In this document: positions 1 to 8,937 of the stretch, in pieces
How positions within the stretch are numbered: the first letter of the stretch is position 1
How the letters are laid out: each line of letters begins with the position of its first letter
Assembly: GCA_024403695.1 (NCBI GenBank)
Contig: JAKSRI010000009.1
Span: forward strand, 1-64,000
Direction of reading: 5' to 3'
From: Saccharofermentans sp.
GTDB taxonomy: Bacteria; Bacillota; Clostridia; Saccharofermentanales; Saccharofermentanaceae
Length of the DNA: 64,000 nucleotides
The notes under the pieces: generated by a model
The model's database searches: none
What the model was told of the DNA's origin: nothing
The model's input: the letters and a program-made list of their open reading frames with translations, nothing else
Translations under genes and position numbers: made by a program

Positions 1-2
1 CA

Positions 3-2783
3 CAGGCAGTAGTAGTTGATGAGTGGACATCCACAACATCAGCAGACGAGATTGCTAATAAGCTCTTCGCAGGTAAGACATACATCCTTGAGGAGACAGA
101 GGCACCTAAGGGATATGACAAGGCTGCATCAGTTACATTTAAGATTAACGATGATGGTAAGGTTGTTATCGATGATAAGGTAGTAGATGACAATACAATC
201 GTAGTTGCAGATACAAAGCTTGCACCAACACCAGTAACAGTACTTGTAAAGAAGGTGGATGCAGAAGATACAACTAAGGTTCTCGATGGAGCAGAGTTTG
301 TAATCACAGATTCTGAGGGAACAACAGTAGCAACATGGACATCCACAACATCTGCAGATGAGATTGCAGATAAGCTCTATGCTGGTAAGACATATACTCT
401 TACAGAGACAACTGCTCCTAAGGGTTATGAGAAGGCTGCACCAATCACATTCTCAATCAATGAGAATGGTAAGGTTGTAATTGATGGTACAGAAGTAGCA
501 GACAATACAATCGTAGTTGAGGATGCGAAGCTTGCACCTACACCAGTAACAGTACTTGTTAAGAAGGTAGATTCTGAGGATACAACTAAGGTTCTCGATG
601 GAGCAGAGTTTGTAATCACAGATTCTGAAGGTACAGAGGTTGCAACATGGACATCTACAACATCTGCAGATGAAATTGCAGATAAGCTCTATGCTGGTAA
701 GACATATACTCTTACAGAGACAACTGCTCCTAAGGGTTATGAGAAGGCAGCACCAATCACATTCTCCATCAATGAGAATGGTAAGGTTGTTATCGATGGC
801 GTAGAGGTTGATGACAACACCATCGTAGTTGCTGATGTAAAGATTAAGCCAACAGTAAGTGTATCTAAGATAGATGCAAATACTAGCGCACCACTCAGCA
901 ACGCTGTTATCTCAATCTACGAAATTAACGACCTTGTTACACCAGTGGATTCCTGGATAACAGATAAGGATGCAGATCCATATAAGGTTACAGGCCTTGA
1001 AACAGGTCATACATATGTAATCGTAGAGGAGAAAGCTCCTGCTGGTTATACAATTAGAACTAATACTTATTTTGCAATCACAGATGATGGCAAGATTACA
1101 ACAGACGGTTTACAGTTCCCAGCTGATGTTGATGGAGATGTAATCCTTGTTAAGGATACAAAGACAGAAGTAGAATTCGGTAAGGTAGATGCTAACGATA
1201 ATATGCTTCCTGGCGCTACATTCCAGATTTGGAATTCTGATGAGACAAAGAAGGTATTTGAGTTTACTTCTACTCTTGGAACTGTCAAGTACGGCGGAAT
1301 CCTTAGCATTAACGAGACATATATTCTTAGAGAGTCAGCTGCTCCAGATGGATATACATGTGCTGCAGATATTAAGTTCATGCTTGATGATAATGGCAAC
1401 ATCGTAGCACCTGATGGTACTGCTTTACCAAACGTAAATGATGATGGAGTGCTTATCGTTAAGGATGCACAGACAAAGGTAACAGTAAGTAAGACAGGTG
1501 AGGATGTAACAGGTGAGTTGACAGGCGCTAAGTTCGAGCTTACAAATGACAAGAACGATGAGAAGATAACATGGGAATCTGCAGATACAGCAAAGGTATT
1601 CCAGGGACTTCTCGTAGAAGTAAATTACACAATTACAGAGACAGAAGCACCTAAGGGCTTCGTAAAGGCAGATCCAGTAACATTCACAATTACTAAGGAT
1701 GGAAAGGTAATGGTAAATGGAGCTGAGGTTGCTGGTGGAGTAATCGTAATTAATAACGATAAGTTTGTACCTACACCTGTAACAGTATTTGTTAAGAAGG
1801 TGGATCTCAAGGACACAACATTGGTTCTTGATGGGGCAGAGTTTGAAATCACAGATGCTGATGGCAACTCAGTTGCAACATGGACATCTACAACAGCTGC
1901 AGATGAGATTGCAGGCAAGCTTTACGCTGGTAAGACATATACTCTTACAGAGACAAAGGCACCAGATGGCTATGATATTGCAGCTCCAATCACATTCTCC
2001 ATCAACGATGACGGAAAGGTTGTTATCGATGGTAAGGTAATTGATGACAACACAATCGTAGTTGAGGATGCTAAGACACCTGTAGTTAACACAATTGAGG
2101 TTTACAAGACTTTCGAGGGCGTTAATGATCCAACAAATTACAGTGCTACATTTGTAGTAACTAATGTTGATACAGGTGATACTTATACTCTTGATCCTAA
2201 TGGATTGTCAGCAGACAATGAGTTGATTTACAAGTTGGAAATGACATTGGCTGAGGGTGATTACACTCTCGAGGAGACAAGTGCAACAACAGGATATAAG
2301 ACTATTGATGCAATTAAGTTCCATGTTGATGCAGATGGAAAGATTACATTAACAGGAAACGCTCCAGAGAACGTAGTACCATATGCTACAAATGAGGGTA
2401 CAGGATATAAGTTCGAGGTTGAGAACGTGAAGGATACTCCAACACCTACACCAACTGATGAGCCAACTCCAACTCCTACAGATGAACCAACTCCAACTCC
2501 AGGAGATATCCCTACACCTACACCAGGCGATACTCCTACACCTACAGTTGATATTCCTACACCAACACCTGATATTGGAGGCCCAACTCCAACACCAAGC
2601 ACAGGAACACCAACTCCTACACCTACAGGAACTCCAACACCTACACCACAGTCTGGTAATGGTTCAGTTTCAACTGGTGAGGAAGCATCAATTACATTCT
2701 TGTTGGCATTGATTTTGTTGATGACAAGTGGATTCGTACTCACAGGTAGAGTTGTCCTTAAGTCAAAGGAAGATCAAGAATAA
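3..2783 (+). CDS. SpaA-repeat wall-anchored surface protein (5' end outside window)
   Basis: The reading frame is open from the left edge, so this is only the C-terminal 926 residues of a larger protein. It is built from roughly 100-residue prealbumin-like (SpaA/Cna-B type) domains. Each has a Lys in a VKKVD-type strand near its start and a Glu in an LTET-AP-GY strand, the pattern that usually forms intramolecular isopeptide bonds. Three repeats (about 235-545, 546-845, 1780-2080) are nearly identical in DNA and protein; the others diverge. A Pro/Thr-rich stalk (PTPTP units, about 2430-2655) follows. The C-terminus is a sorting signal: a VSTGE sequence, a hydrophobic segment and a charged tail. 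VSTGE replaces the canonical LPxTG motif. The expected role is an adhesin or pilin-like stalk attached to peptidoglycan by a sortase. The ligand is unknown and no sortase gene is in view. Confidence 0.9.
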   Translation, partial: QAVVVDEWTSTTSADEIANKLFAGKTYILEETEAPKGYDKAASVTFKINDDGKVVIDDKVVDDNTIVVADTKLAPTPVTVLVKKVDAEDTTKVLDGAEFVITDSEGTTVATWTSTTSADEIADKLYAGKTYTLTETTAPKGYEKAAPITFSINENGKVVIDGTEVADNTIVVEDAKLAPTPVTVLVKKVDSEDTTKVLDGAEFVITDSEGTEVATWTSTTSADEIADKLYAGKTYTLTETTAPKGYEKAAPITFSINENGKVVIDGVEVDDNTIVVADVKIKPTVSVSKIDANTSAPLSNAVISIYEINDLVTPVDSWITDKDADPYKVTGLETGHTYVIVEEKAPAGYTIRTNTYFAITDDGKITTDGLQFPADVDGDVILVKDTKTEVEFGKVDANDNMLPGATFQIWNSDETKKVFEFTSTLGTVKYGGILSINETYILRESAAPDGYTCAADIKFMLDDNGNIVAPDGTALPNVNDDGVLIVKDAQTKVTVSKTGEDVTGELTGAKFELTNDKNDEKITWESADTAKVFQGLLVEVNYTITETEAPKGFVKADPVTFTITKDGKVMVNGAEVAGGVIVINNDKFVPTPVTVFVKKVDLKDTTLVLDGAEFEITDADGNSVATWTSTTAADEIAGKLYAGKTYTLTETKAPDGYDIAAPITFSINDDGKVVIDGKVIDDNTIVVEDAKTPVVNTIEVYKTFEGVNDPTNYSATFVVTNVDTGDTYTLDPNGLSADNELIYKLEMTLAEGDYTLEETSATTGYKTIDAIKFHVDADGKITLTGNAPENVVPYATNEGTGYKFEVENVKDTPTPTPTDEPTPTPTDEPTPTPGDIPTPTPGDTPTPTVDIPTPTPDIGGPTPTPSTGTPTPTPTGTPTPTPQSGNGSVSTGEEASITFLLALILLMTSGFVLTGRVVLKSKEDQE

Positions 2784-2808
2784 AGCTTAATTCTTAAAAG
2801 CTACTATG

Positions 2809-2838
2809 AACAACCCGCTGTAATGGCGGGTTGTTTTT
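2809..2838 (+). terminator. Intrinsic terminator after the surface protein
   Basis: AACCCGC and GCGGGTT arms flank a short loop and are followed by a T-run. It closes the surface-protein transcript 26 bp after the stop codon. Confidence 0.85.
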
Positions 2839-2881
2839 TAGTGTTATAATTATCTAGATAGAAACAAAAGAGGGTTAACTA

Positions 2882-3430
2882 ATGTTATATATAATGCGTC
2901 ACGGAAAAACTGATTGGAATGTCGATTACAGACTTCAGGGAAGAACAGATATTCCTCTTAATGATGACGGAAGACAAATGGCGCGTGATGCAGCTCAGAC
3001 TTACGCAGATGTTCATTTCGATGTGTGTTATTGCTCTCCTCTTATAAGAGCGCAGGAGACTGCTAAGTTGCTCCTGGAGAATCGTGACGTTCCTATAGTG
3101 ACAGATAATCGTCTTATAGAGATGAGCTTTGGCGTGTGTGAGGGTGTAGATCATGTGTATTCTAAGCCAGACTGTCCTGTGTATCCACTATTCAAGGATC
3201 CAGAGAATTATAAGGGCGTAGAAGGTGGAGAGACATTTGAAGATCTCTTCGCGCGCACAGGTGATTTCCTTAGCAATGAAGCAATCCCATTAGTTAATAG
3301 TGGCAAAGATGTTTTGATTGTTGGTCATGGTGCCATGAATACATCTATTGTCTGCCAGGTTAGAGATATTCCTCTTAAGGATTTCTGGAGTGTAGGAATA
3401 GAGAATTGTAAGCTGATTCAGTTGATGTAA
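2882..3430 (+). CDS. Histidine phosphatase family protein
   Basis: This 182-residue protein belongs to the phosphoglycerate mutase-like histidine phosphatase superfamily. The N-terminal RHG motif (MRHGKTDWN) supplies the phospho-accepting His, and GHGAMN near the C-terminus supplies the second catalytic His. The length is normal for a small broad-specificity phosphatase. The substrate cannot be read from the sequence; dedicated mutases are longer, so a phosphatase role is more likely than cofactor-dependent glycolytic mutase. A GAGGG ribosome site lies just upstream of the start. An SMP-30-like gene begins 15 bp downstream, so the two are probably co-transcribed. A second, distant paralogue lies at 37338-37871. 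Confidence 0.85.
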   Translation: MLYIMRHGKTDWNVDYRLQGRTDIPLNDDGRQMARDAAQTYADVHFDVCYCSPLIRAQETAKLLLENRDVPIVTDNRLIEMSFGVCEGVDHVYSKPDCPVYPLFKDPENYKGVEGGETFEDLFARTGDFLSNEAIPLVNSGKDVLIVGHGAMNTSIVCQVRDIPLKDFWSVGIENCKLIQLM

Positions 3431-3445
3431 ACAAGGTGTGAAACG

Positions 3446-4294
3446 ATGCAGACATACAAAGCTGACATTTATTTTAATAAAAAACACAGCCTGGCAGAGG
3501 GTCCATACTACGATTCCAGATTTAATCGTCTGTCTTGGGTCGATATTCCTCAGGGAACTGTAAACACCTTAATTGACGGCGTTTGTAACAGTGTTAAAGT
3601 GGGTTCTACAGTGGGGGCAGCCATTCCTTTGAAGGATTCTGACGGCTTTTTGGCCTGCTGCACAGATGGTTTGTACATCGAGAAGGATGGAGAAGTAAAA
3701 AAGCTCGTTGATATGAGTTCTCACTTCAAATCTTTCCAACGCTCTAACGATGCCAAGTGTGATTCCAGGGGAAGACTTTGGTTTGGTTCCTCCAGTAACG
3801 ATGAGACGGCAGGGTTTGGTGGAGACCTTTTCCTCCTTGATAATAACGTGGTAACTAAAGTTATCCCGGAGACTGGCATTTCGAACGGTATGGCGTGGTC
3901 TAGTGATGGTAAGACTTTTTACTGGGCGGACTCCCCTGAGAATGCTGTATTTGCTTTCGATTACGACATGGAGACGGGCACTATCTCTAACCGCAGGGTT
4001 CTTTGTGAGATTACGGATGGCGTTCCTGACGGTCTTTGTATTGATGCACAGGATAATCTCTGGATTGCGGTCTGGGGTGGAAGAAGGGTCGAGAATAGAG
4101 ACGGTAAAACTGGAGAACTTATTGGTAAAATAGATGTAGATGCTAATAACGTCACATGTTGTTGCTTTGGAGGAGAGAGCATGGACGAACTGTTCATCAC
4201 TACTTCAGGTGATGGTCAGGATGGCGAAGGTGACGGTTGCATATTCAGGTGTAAATTGAATGTAAGCGGTCCGGAAAATAACTATTTTGGATGA
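3446..4294 (+). CDS. SMP-30/gluconolactonase/LRE family protein
   Basis: The 282-residue protein matches the SMP-30/regucalcin/gluconolactonase six-bladed propeller family. It has the N-terminal AEGPYYD...LSWVDI signature, whose Glu is a metal ligand, then NDAKCDSRGRLWFG and SNGMAWSSDGKTFYWADS, which carry the conserved Asn and Asp ligands, and PDGLCIDAQDNLWIA. Family members are divalent-metal-dependent hydrolases of sugar lactones. The true lactone here is unknown. There is no signal peptide, so it should be cytoplasmic. An AAGGTG ribosome site sits 8 bp before the ATG. It lies between a phosphatase and an acyl-CoA ligase, which gives no clear pathway. Confidence 0.85.
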   Translation: MQTYKADIYFNKKHSLAEGPYYDSRFNRLSWVDIPQGTVNTLIDGVCNSVKVGSTVGAAIPLKDSDGFLACCTDGLYIEKDGEVKKLVDMSSHFKSFQRSNDAKCDSRGRLWFGSSSNDETAGFGGDLFLLDNNVVTKVIPETGISNGMAWSSDGKTFYWADSPENAVFAFDYDMETGTISNRRVLCEITDGVPDGLCIDAQDNLWIAVWGGRRVENRDGKTGELIGKIDVDANNVTCCCFGGESMDELFITTSGDGQDGEGDGCIFRCKLNVSGPENNYFG

Positions 4295-4322
4295 TTTGAT
4301 GTAGAGACAAAGAGGTTTAAGT

Positions 4323-6056
4323 ATGAAAAAGAAGTATGACGTAAAAGAATACAATACAGTCAAGGATCTTATTCTTGAGGCGTGTGAGACATATAAGAAT
4401 GATGTTGCTTTCCGTGTGAAGATGAAGGCAGGAAAAGAACCTGAATATAAGGATTACACTTATGAGGAGTTCCTTTCTAATATTAATGGAATGGGCACAG
4501 CACTCTATAGCAAGGGGCTTGCTGGCAAGCGTGTAGCTATTATTGGTCGTAACCAGTATCACTGGGTTGTAACTCATGTTGCATGTCTTCTCGGAGGCAT
4601 CGTATCTGTGCCTATCGATAAGGAACTTCCACTGGGCGAGATGGAGGATTCTCTCGTTCGTGCTGAGGTCGATGCGGTTATGTTCGACGTTAAGTATAAG
4701 GATCAAATCGAGACTATTAAGAATAACGGCAAGACTTCTATCAAAGAGTATTTTTGCATGAATGATAGTGATGCTGGATATACCTCAGCGGTGGAGCTTA
4801 TTGAGCTCGGAACCAAGCTTATCGGGGAAGGCGAGAAGGCATTTGTTGACTATGAGAGTGATCCTGCATCTATGGCAATTTTGCTTTTCACTTCAGGTAC
4901 TACATCCAAGTCTAAGGCTGTAATGCTTAGTAACCATGGTCTTGCTATTAACGTCAGTGACCTTCTCGTATATGAGGTATTTGACGAGCATAGCACAAAC
5001 ATCGCATTCCTTCCTTATCACCATATTCTTGGTGGTACAGGTATGCTTTTCTGTATTGCTGATGGTATGCGTACAGTATTCTCTGACGGTATCCGTTACA
5101 TTAGGCAGAACCTCACTGAATATGGTGTTAATTTCTTCCTTGGAGTACCTGCCATTGTAGATAATATGTATACACAGGTAGAGCGAGGCATCGAGAAGCA
5201 GGGAATGACTAAGAAGGTGGCAATGGCAACAAAGCTTTCCAGATTCCTTATGTTCCTTGGTATCGATATTCGTCGTAAGCTCTTCAAGGATGTTATTAAG
5301 CAGCTCGGAGGCGAACTTAGTTATATCATCTCTGGTGGTGCGCCACTTAGCAGTCGTGTAGCAAGTGGATTCCATGACCTTGGCATCGAGATTTATCAGG
5401 GCTACGGCCTTACAGAGACATCACCTGTTCTTGTTGCTGAGAACAAGGATCACGTAAGACCTGGTTCCATTGGTGTTGCTATTCCTCACGTTACTGCAGA
5501 GATGAAGGATAAGGATTCTGAGGGTATCGGTGAGCTCTGTGTTAAGGCTCCTAACGTAATGATTGGTTACTATAAGAATCCTGAACTTACAGCGGAAGTA
5601 ATCGATAAGGACGGCTGGTTCCATACAGGTGACCTTGGTTATATGGATAAGGATGGATATATTTTCCTTACTGGCCGTAAGAAGGACATGATCGTTCTTA
5701 AGAATGGTAAGAAGGCTTTCCCAGAGGAAATTGAGATGCTTATGGCAAAGATTCCTGGTGTGGCGGATGTTTTCGTCTATGGTGAGCCAATTGACGGTGA
5801 CTACGCAGACCTTAAGATCGCTATGGAAGTGCAGTATGATCCGGCAGCGTGCAAGGAGGCTTACGGGGACGTGTCCGAAAGCGAAATCCGTGAGGCAATG
5901 TGGAACAAGGTTAAGGAGGTTAACCAGACAATTCCGCACTATAAGAGAGTTACAGATTTGTTCCTGACAACGGAGTCATTTATTAAGACAACATCACTTA
6001 AGATTAAGCGTAAGGAACAGCTAGAAGCGGTTCTAAAGGCAAAGGGTCTGGAGTAA
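4323..6056 (+). CDS. AMP-binding long-chain fatty acid-CoA ligase family protein
   Basis: The 577-residue protein is an adenylate-forming enzyme of the ANL superfamily. The P-loop-like motif LLFTSGTTSKSKAVMLS (near residue 190), the YQGYGLTETSPV motif and the hinge region DGWFHTGDLGYMDKDGYIFL followed by GRKKDMIVLKNGKK are all intact, including the C-terminal lysine region. The domain order and length are those of FadD-like acyl-CoA synthetases, which activate carboxylic acids with ATP to acyl-AMP and then transfer them to CoA. No carrier-protein or condensation domain is attached. The exact acyl chain is unknown. It is the last gene of the 2882-6056 group and is followed directly by an intrinsic terminator. 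Confidence 0.88.
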   Translation: MKKKYDVKEYNTVKDLILEACETYKNDVAFRVKMKAGKEPEYKDYTYEEFLSNINGMGTALYSKGLAGKRVAIIGRNQYHWVVTHVACLLGGIVSVPIDKELPLGEMEDSLVRAEVDAVMFDVKYKDQIETIKNNGKTSIKEYFCMNDSDAGYTSAVELIELGTKLIGEGEKAFVDYESDPASMAILLFTSGTTSKSKAVMLSNHGLAINVSDLLVYEVFDEHSTNIAFLPYHHILGGTGMLFCIADGMRTVFSDGIRYIRQNLTEYGVNFFLGVPAIVDNMYTQVERGIEKQGMTKKVAMATKLSRFLMFLGIDIRRKLFKDVIKQLGGELSYIISGGAPLSSRVASGFHDLGIEIYQGYGLTETSPVLVAENKDHVRPGSIGVAIPHVTAEMKDKDSEGIGELCVKAPNVMIGYYKNPELTAEVIDKDGWFHTGDLGYMDKDGYIFLTGRKKDMIVLKNGKKAFPEEIEMLMAKIPGVADVFVYGEPIDGDYADLKIAMEVQYDPAACKEAYGDVSESEIREAMWNKVKEVNQTIPHYKRVTDLFLTTESFIKTTSLKIKRKEQLEAVLKAKGLE

Positions 6057-6061
6057 TAATG

Positions 6062-6093
6062 AAAAAAGCTGTGATTTCACAGCTTTTTTATTT
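6062..6093 (+). terminator. Intrinsic terminator after acyl-CoA ligase
   Basis: AAAAAGCTGTG and CACAGCTTTTT arms are separated by a short loop and followed by further T residues, right after the ligase stop codon. Confidence 0.85.
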
Positions 6094-6097
6094 TGTG

Positions 6098-6165
6098 GAG
6101 AAAACTACCATAACTGCTACCAATATGAGGTTATATATGGTAGTTTTTTGTTTATTTGTGGTAGT
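6098..6165. repeat. GGTAG/CTACC intergenic palindromic element, copy 1
   Basis: This 68-bp AT-rich element carries two CTACCA half-sites followed by two TGGTAG half-sites, so it can fold into nested hairpins. It aligns over nearly its full length with 42436-42502, sharing GAGAAAACTACCATA at its start and ATTT-TGGTAGT at its end. A related unit precedes that copy. It is non-coding, and its position between convergent genes suggests a dispersed palindromic repeat. Confidence 0.7.
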
Positions 6166-6190
6166 TTGGAAAAATGTAATAATGACAAGT

Positions 6191-6221
6191 AAAATGGACT
6201 ATGAAATTAATCATAGTCCAT
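6191..6221 (-). terminator. Intrinsic terminator of the padR-rhomboid operon
   Basis: A perfect 11-bp stem (ATGGACTATGA with TCATAGTCCAT) and a six-base loop lie 26 bp past the rhomboid stop on the minus strand. A short T-run follows on that strand. Confidence 0.7.
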
Positions 6222-6246
6222 TATCTATATCTATCCAAAATTCCAA

Positions 6247-6900
6247 TTAATATGTAAGTTCGATAGAAGTATTCTGTCGAAGTAAAACCATTCCCGAAAT
6301 CACTCCTAAAACCAGGCCGAACACGTGTGTTAATAAAGTATCTATAGCATATATTGCCGGCACGTTGGCTATTACACTGAAAGATATAAGAAAAATTAAC
6401 TCGCTCTTTTTGAATTTCAATTGCTTCTTTATGCACATTATTAAAGCAATTCCTATTACTCCAAAAATGCCTCCTGAAGCACCAACAAATACGCTTGAAG
6501 TAAAAATAAAACTTACTATTACTGCGTCAATGATTGTGATTAGGTGATACACCATTATGTACGTAGCAGAGCCAAATTTCTTTTCGACATTTTTGCCTAT
6601 AACTAGCAACGCAGCAAGGTTGAAGCCCAAGTGGAAGATGCCGCCATGTAAATAAGCTTGAGTAACTACTCTCCACAATTGTAGCTTCTCGATTGCCATG
6701 GAGTATGACATGCTGCCCCATTTACCAAGAACACCCTCGCACCCTGCCAGGAAGTTCAGTAAATACGCGACGAAAATATTATCATTAATATTCAGCAATG
6801 CGTCTTTGGTTATAAAAAGACAATTTAGTATGAAAACAACACAACATATAATTGATATCACTGCATTGGCCAAACCGTATTTGTTAATTAATTTTTTCAT
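6247..6900 (-). CDS. Rhomboid family intramembrane serine protease
   Basis: The 217-residue protein has about six hydrophobic segments. It has the rhomboid signatures: GGIFHLGFNLAAL in an early helix, the catalytic serine motif GASGGIFG, and a histidine in the last helix (LTHVFGLVLG) that completes the Ser-His dyad. It should be an active intramembrane protease that cleaves single-pass membrane proteins in the bilayer. Substrates are unknown. It lies 16 bp downstream of the DUF4097 gene with an AGGTGA ribosome site, so it reads as the last gene of the PadR-controlled envelope operon. An intrinsic terminator follows. Confidence 0.88.
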   Translation of the reverse strand: MKKLINKYGLANAVISIICCVVFILNCLFITKDALLNINDNIFVAYLLNFLAGCEGVLGKWGSMSYSMAIEKLQLWRVVTQAYLHGGIFHLGFNLAALLVIGKNVEKKFGSATYIMVYHLITIIDAVIVSFIFTSSVFVGASGGIFGVIGIALIMCIKKQLKFKKSELIFLISFSVIANVPAIYAIDTLLTHVFGLVLGVISGMVLLRQNTSIELTY

Positions 6901-6916
6901 TGTGTAATCACCTTGA

Positions 6917-7753
6917 TTAGTAGTTAACCTCTATATCACCAGTGCTACTGGAGATAATGATAGAAGCACCATCATTATCTTCTTTGTATGACTGACTTAC
7001 GCCATCATCCATTTCTTTGCCGTTTACCTTGATATCGCCAACTGATGTCTTCAGGTCAAGGTTGTACTTATCAGACTTAAGAGCAATTACCACATCGCCA
7101 ACTGAGGAATCGACTTTAAGCTTAGTATTAACAGACAAATTTGTTGCAGTTACATCGCCTGTGTCGGACTCGATATCAGAAGAAGTGAGGGCACAATTTG
7201 TGAGCTTAAGATCACCTGTGTTAACAACAATATTGGAAGTATTAACTGTGCACTTTGTAAGTGTTACATCACCTACGTTAGAGATGATCTCCAGTGAGTC
7301 AATTGTGAGTGAATCGATGTTAATCTCACCAACATCTCCTCTGATACTTGCCTTGGCAAATTCGCTGTCTGCAGGAACATAAATGTTAAGGTAATTATTT
7401 GAAGAGAATGAGAAACCCATACTCACTTTGTTGGATTCCTGAGTATCTACAACAAGGGTGCCATCCTTAACTTCGTAAGTCACCTTTGAAGCATCTAATG
7501 CATATTCGATAGCGTACTTATCTGATGGGATGATATTGACATCGCCAACTGCAATGTGTGCATCGATGTTTGTGAATGCATCTACTTCTGTTTTATCCAG
7601 GGTGAGCTGAGCCTTCTGACCGTCGTTAACCTCAAGCTTGCCATTGGTATATGAAATAGAGAATGGCTTGAATCCTCTGATGGCGATACCGATACCTCCA
7701 AGAATTACGCCGATAATGAATATAATTAAGAAAATTTTCAAAGCTTTTTTCAT
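6917..7753 (-). CDS. DUF4097 beta-strand repeat protein, membrane-anchored
   Basis: The 278-residue protein starts with one hydrophobic segment (about residues 5-27). A long region of short repeating beta-strands follows, with recurrent VGDV, TGDL and SVGDI turns about 20 residues apart. This is the right-handed beta-solenoid pattern of DUF4097, often annotated as putative adhesin. The bulk of the protein should lie outside the membrane. Its start overlaps the upstream DUF1700 stop by four bases (ATGA), indicating translational coupling. PadR, HAAS/DUF1700 and DUF4097 genes commonly occur together and are thought to respond to envelope state. The molecular function is not established. Confidence 0.82.
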   Translation of the reverse strand: MKKALKIFLIIFIIGVILGGIGIAIRGFKPFSISYTNGKLEVNDGQKAQLTLDKTEVDAFTNIDAHIAVGDVNIIPSDKYAIEYALDASKVTYEVKDGTLVVDTQESNKVSMGFSFSSNNYLNIYVPADSEFAKASIRGDVGEINIDSLTIDSLEIISNVGDVTLTKCTVNTSNIVVNTGDLKLTNCALTSSDIESDTGDVTATNLSVNTKLKVDSSVGDVVIALKSDKYNLDLKTSVGDIKVNGKEMDDGVSQSYKEDNDGASIIISSSTGDIEVNY

Positions 7754-8358
7754 TTCTTTTTACCTGCCTTTCTGTGAACAATTTTTCCACCAAAACGCTT
7801 AATTCCTACAAATGTGATCTTTGTAAGTTTTACAACTAAGATAGTAAATATCGCGAAGAGGGAAATGATAATAAGTCCTGCACCAAGTGCTGAGAATCCG
7901 ATACCTGGGTTAATGAAGAGTACAATCAATCCTGCAATGAATACCAGAATTCCAGCGACTGAAGTAATAGCAAATGCGAGAATAAGTGCAGCAAGGGTAA
8001 TCAGTACTGCGAAGAACAATACATACAAAGCGAGAAGTAATGCAACTACTACAGGTGACATAGGGATAGCGAGAATCGCAAGAAGGATAGTCCAAATGCT
8101 GTTATGAGACTTTTCTTTCTTATCACCTTCGCTGATGTCTTCTTCATTGTCTTCAGAGAATTCTTTGTCTACGGCCTCGATAATGATCTTACGAGCGAGT
8201 TCCTTAGGAGAGCCTAATTCCTCTAATACTGTAGCCTCATTTTCAGGGCCAGCCTCTTCAAGATATTCTGTGTAATATTCAAGAGCATCGTTGATCTCCT
8301 GTTCTGGGAGACGCTTCAAATTCTTACGAAGCTCATTAAGATATTCTTGTTTATTCAT
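7750..8358 (-). CDS. HAAS domain / DUF1700 family membrane protein
   Basis: The 202-residue protein has an N-terminal soluble HAAS-type region: MNKQEYLNELRKNLKRLP, then YYTEYLEEAG and ELGSPKELARKI. An acidic linker and three to four transmembrane segments follow (about residues 90-185), ending in a basic tail. HAAS domains are found with PadR regulators and are thought to signal between envelope and regulator. The gene follows padR after 3 bp and overlaps the DUF4097 gene by 4 bp. A GGAAAGGA ribosome site precedes the ATG. Biochemical activity is unknown. Confidence 0.82.
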   Translation of the reverse strand: MNKQEYLNELRKNLKRLPEQEINDALEYYTEYLEEAGPENEATVLEELGSPKELARKIIIEAVDKEFSEDNEEDISEGDKKEKSHNSIWTILLAILAIPMSPVVVALLLALYVLFFAVLITLAALILAFAITSVAGILVFIAGLIVLFINPGIGFSALGAGLIIISLFAIFTILVVKLTKITFVGIKRFGGKIVHRKAGKKK

Positions 8359-8361
8359 AAG

Positions 8362-8670
8362 TTAATTCCTTTCCAAAAGACCATCAATGGATGTCTTAAA
8401 GTCTTTCCATTCCTTACAGTAGTAATCAAACTTCTCACGCCCGCTGTCCGTAATCTGATAGTATCTGCGGTTACGTCCCTGAATCGGTTCATCATAAGTT
8501 GTCAGGTAACCATCTTTCTGAAGTCGTCTTAGTACTGGATACAAGGTGGATTCTGAAATATCTATTACTTGTTTAACCCGCTGAGTGAGAGTGTATCCGT
8601 AGGCGTCCCCCCCGGACAGTACTCCTAATACGCACGCATCAAGTAAAGACGCACCTAATTGAAATACCAT
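8362..8670 (-). CDS. PadR family transcriptional regulator
   Basis: The 102-residue protein is a compact PadR winged-helix regulator. It begins MVFQLGASLLDACVLGVL and continues with GYTLTQRVKQ, then the recognition region ESTLYPVLRRLQKDGYL, the wing RRYYQITDSGREK and a C-terminal dimerisation helix. It probably represses its own operon (DUF1700, DUF4097, rhomboid). A 21-bp perfect palindrome overlaps its promoter -10 and is the obvious candidate operator. A GGAGA ribosome site precedes the ATG. The inducing signal is unknown. Confidence 0.9.
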   Translation of the reverse strand: MVFQLGASLLDACVLGVLSGGDAYGYTLTQRVKQVIDISESTLYPVLRRLQKDGYLTTYDEPIQGRNRRYYQITDSGREKFDYYCKEWKDFKTSIDGLLERN

Positions 8671-8715
8671 GTCTATCTCCTTTGTTTCGTTGTGTATAAT
8701 ACTGTATTACGTTGG

Positions 8716-8746
8716 ATATTATACGACGTATAATATTGTGTGTCAA
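8716..8746 (-). promoter_or_regulatory. padR promoter with overlapping palindromic operator
   Basis: On the minus strand TTGACA (8741-8746) is followed by a 17-base spacer and TATAAT (8718-8723), a full sigma-A consensus. The sequence 8716-8736 is a perfect inverted repeat of 10-bp arms (ATATTATACG and CGTATAATAT) around one central base, and it covers the -10 box. Occupancy by PadR would block polymerase directly. A similar ATAATACTGTATTAC partial dyad lies just downstream, near the expected start of transcription. Confidence 0.8.
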
Positions 8747-8792
8747 CAACTATTTCAGATAATCAAATTGCATTGATATTCAGCTGGAAACC

Positions 8793-8820
8793 TTGAAAAA
8801 AATAATTGTTATAGTAATAT
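8793..8820 (+). promoter_or_regulatory. Promoter of the citrate synthase operon
   Basis: TTGAAA (8793-8798), a 16-base spacer and TAATAT (8815-8820). Spacing and intervening bases (AATTGTTRTAG) match the promoter at 12902-12929, so the two operons share promoter and leader. Confidence 0.6.
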
Positions 8821-8833
8821 AAGCACCATAAGG

Positions 8834-8913
8834 ACAAGGGAGTTCACTTTTGAAGTGAGCTCCTTTTTTATTACACAGGACAATGGCGTTCGGATTATTC
8901 CGAGCGCTTTTTT
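8834..8913 (+). promoter_or_regulatory. Tandem-hairpin attenuator leader, copy A (before gltA)
   Basis: Two terminator-like hairpins stand in series. Hairpin 1 (8839-8863, GGAGTTCACT with AGTGAGCTCC, then a T-run) begins at motif ACAAGGGAGTTC. Hairpin 2 (8886-8907, GCGTTCGGA with TCCGAGCGC, then a T-run) begins at motif ACAATGGCGTTC and ends about 12 bp before the AGGAGG ribosome site. The same layout precedes the ATP-grasp operon. It is probably a transcription attenuator relieved by an antiterminator or ligand, neither of which can be named from sequence. ANTAR-type antitermination is one possibility, but the hexaloop signature was not found. Confidence 0.65.
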
Positions 8914-8937
8914 GTTTTGAGAATAGGAGGAAAAGGC

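Noticed and set aside
1-2783. CRISPR or tandem-repeat array in the first 2 kb
   Set aside because: The repetition is in frame and encodes beta-sandwich domains of a surface protein.
6059-6250. A 63-codon open frame overlapping the GGTAG element on the plus strand
   Set aside because: It starts inside the terminator hairpin after the acyl-CoA ligase and reads through a palindromic repeat, has no ribosome site and resembles no protein family.
8834-8913. ANTAR dual-hexaloop antiterminator target
   Set aside because: Two consecutive hairpins are present, but the loops (5 and 4 bases in copy A) do not show the hexaloop with the conserved A and G, so the class is not asserted.
8917-8937. Upstream TTG start that would add seven residues to citrate synthase
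   Set aside because: It falls within the leader terminator region and ahead of the AGGAGG site, whereas ATG 8938 is well spaced.
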